DNA of 6,119 bases, taken from NCBI GenBank assembly GCA_011523245.1, contig WTHG01000136.1, positions 1 to 6,119 on the forward strand, read 5' to 3'. Source of the DNA: Verrucomicrobiales bacterium. Lineage in GTDB: Bacteria; Verrucomicrobiota; Verrucomicrobiia; Limisphaerales; UBA1100. The position numbers were made by a program, and so were the translations under genes. Under the pieces are notes generated by a model. The model was given only the letters and a program-made list of their open reading frames with translations. It had not been told where the DNA came from and did no database searches. Below, piece by piece: positions 5,784 to 6,119 of the stretch (the stretch's first letter is position 1; the number at the start of each line of letters is the position of its first letter).

Positions 5784-6119
5784 ATGAAGTCACACCAAAG
5801 AACAGGCCAATTATCGAATGCTGCGGAATCGCAGTACTGGCGGAGTATTGGTGAATCGATGGGTGATGCGGAGAATACGGACTGGAACGAACGTGAATTT
5901 CCCGAGGGGGCGCAGAATTTGTCCGATGACTTTTCGCGACGCGATTTCCTCAAGCTGATGAGTGCCTCGGCTGGTTTGGCCGGCGCGGGCATGCTCGGTG
6001 TAGGTTGCCGTCGCCCCGAGGAACACATCGTGCCGTTCGGCAGCGAGCAGGTTGCCGGTCAGGAATATGTGCACGGCGTGCCGATGCAGTTTGCCACCGC
6101 CATGCCCACGCGCACCGGC
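5784..6119 (+). CDS. actB: Alternative Complex III subunit ActB, N-terminal 112 residues (cut by window end)
   Basis: ActB is the large iron-sulfur subunit of ACIII. It is related to molybdopterin oxidoreductases fused to a ferredoxin-like domain, and is thought to relay electrons from the quinol site towards the hemes. The frame is open from ATG 5784 to the last base. Visible hallmarks are YWRSIGE (18-24), EREFPEGA (36-43), the twin-arginine motif SRRDFLK (51-57), a small-residue hydrophobic stretch ending in Cys75, then CRRPEEHIVPF and GVPMQFATAMP (98-108). This order is typical of ActB N-termini. The Tat motif implies export of a folded, cofactor-loaded protein, and Cys75 may be lipidated, although the residues before it (GVGC) are a poor lipobox. 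The long pre-Tat extension is normal for the family and supports this start over the internal ATG at 5859. All cofactor-binding cysteines lie beyond the window. Confidence 0.93.
   Translation, partial: MKSHQRTGQLSNAAESQYWRSIGESMGDAENTDWNEREFPEGAQNLSDDFSRRDFLKLMSASAGLAGAGMLGVGCRRPEEHIVPFGSEQVAGQEYVHGVPMQFATAMPTRTG

Noticed and set aside
5762..6074. Two minus-strand ORFs opposite the start of actB
   Set aside because: The + strand carries the ActB N-terminus with a Tat motif; the reverse frames are shadows.

Overview
The window looks like chromosomal DNA from a free-living, respiring bacterium of the PVC group, most likely a Verrucomicrobiota member (Pedosphaera/Limisphaera-like). I infer this from the style of the Mfd and TPR proteins, a divergent MtnA, and an Alternative Complex III (ACIII) locus. 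No database search was possible, so the phylum is a moderate-confidence guess. All genes lie on the + strand.

Left part (1-4866): three closely spaced genes that may form one transcription unit. The first is mfd, the transcription-repair coupling factor, which lacks only its first ~40 codons at the window edge. It is followed after 42 bp by a 138-residue tetratricopeptide-repeat protein of unknown function. Three bases later comes an MtnA-family sugar-phosphate isomerase (methionine salvage). The Mfd carries extra sequence in the RNA-polymerase-binding domain and in the linker before its C-terminal domain. The MtnA keeps both catalytic residues but departs from the usual motifs around them.

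Middle (4867-5125): an intergenic region with a tRNA-Cys(GCA) gene, its own promoter-like hexamers and a T-rich tail. Beyond it is an AT-rich stretch with two adjacent inverted repeats. The second has the exact half-sites and 6-bp spacing of a CRP-type operator (TGTGA-N6-TCACA) and lies about 67 bp before the start of the respiratory locus.

Right part (5126-6119): the beginning of an ACIII (act) operon. actA encodes a membrane-anchored pentaheme cytochrome c. Four bases later actB starts, encoding the large iron-sulfur/molybdopterin-oxidoreductase-like subunit with a twin-arginine signal; the window end cuts it after 112 codons. ACIII replaces the bc1 complex, oxidising quinol and passing electrons to cytochrome c or directly to a terminal oxidase. 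The genes expected downstream (actC, actD, actE, actF, often oxidase genes) are outside the window.

I see no mobile elements, CRISPR arrays, rRNA or integrase-type genes. The window is mostly core metabolism. The least ordinary signals are the CRP-like site before the act operon, the variant MtnA and the lineage-specific Mfd insertions.
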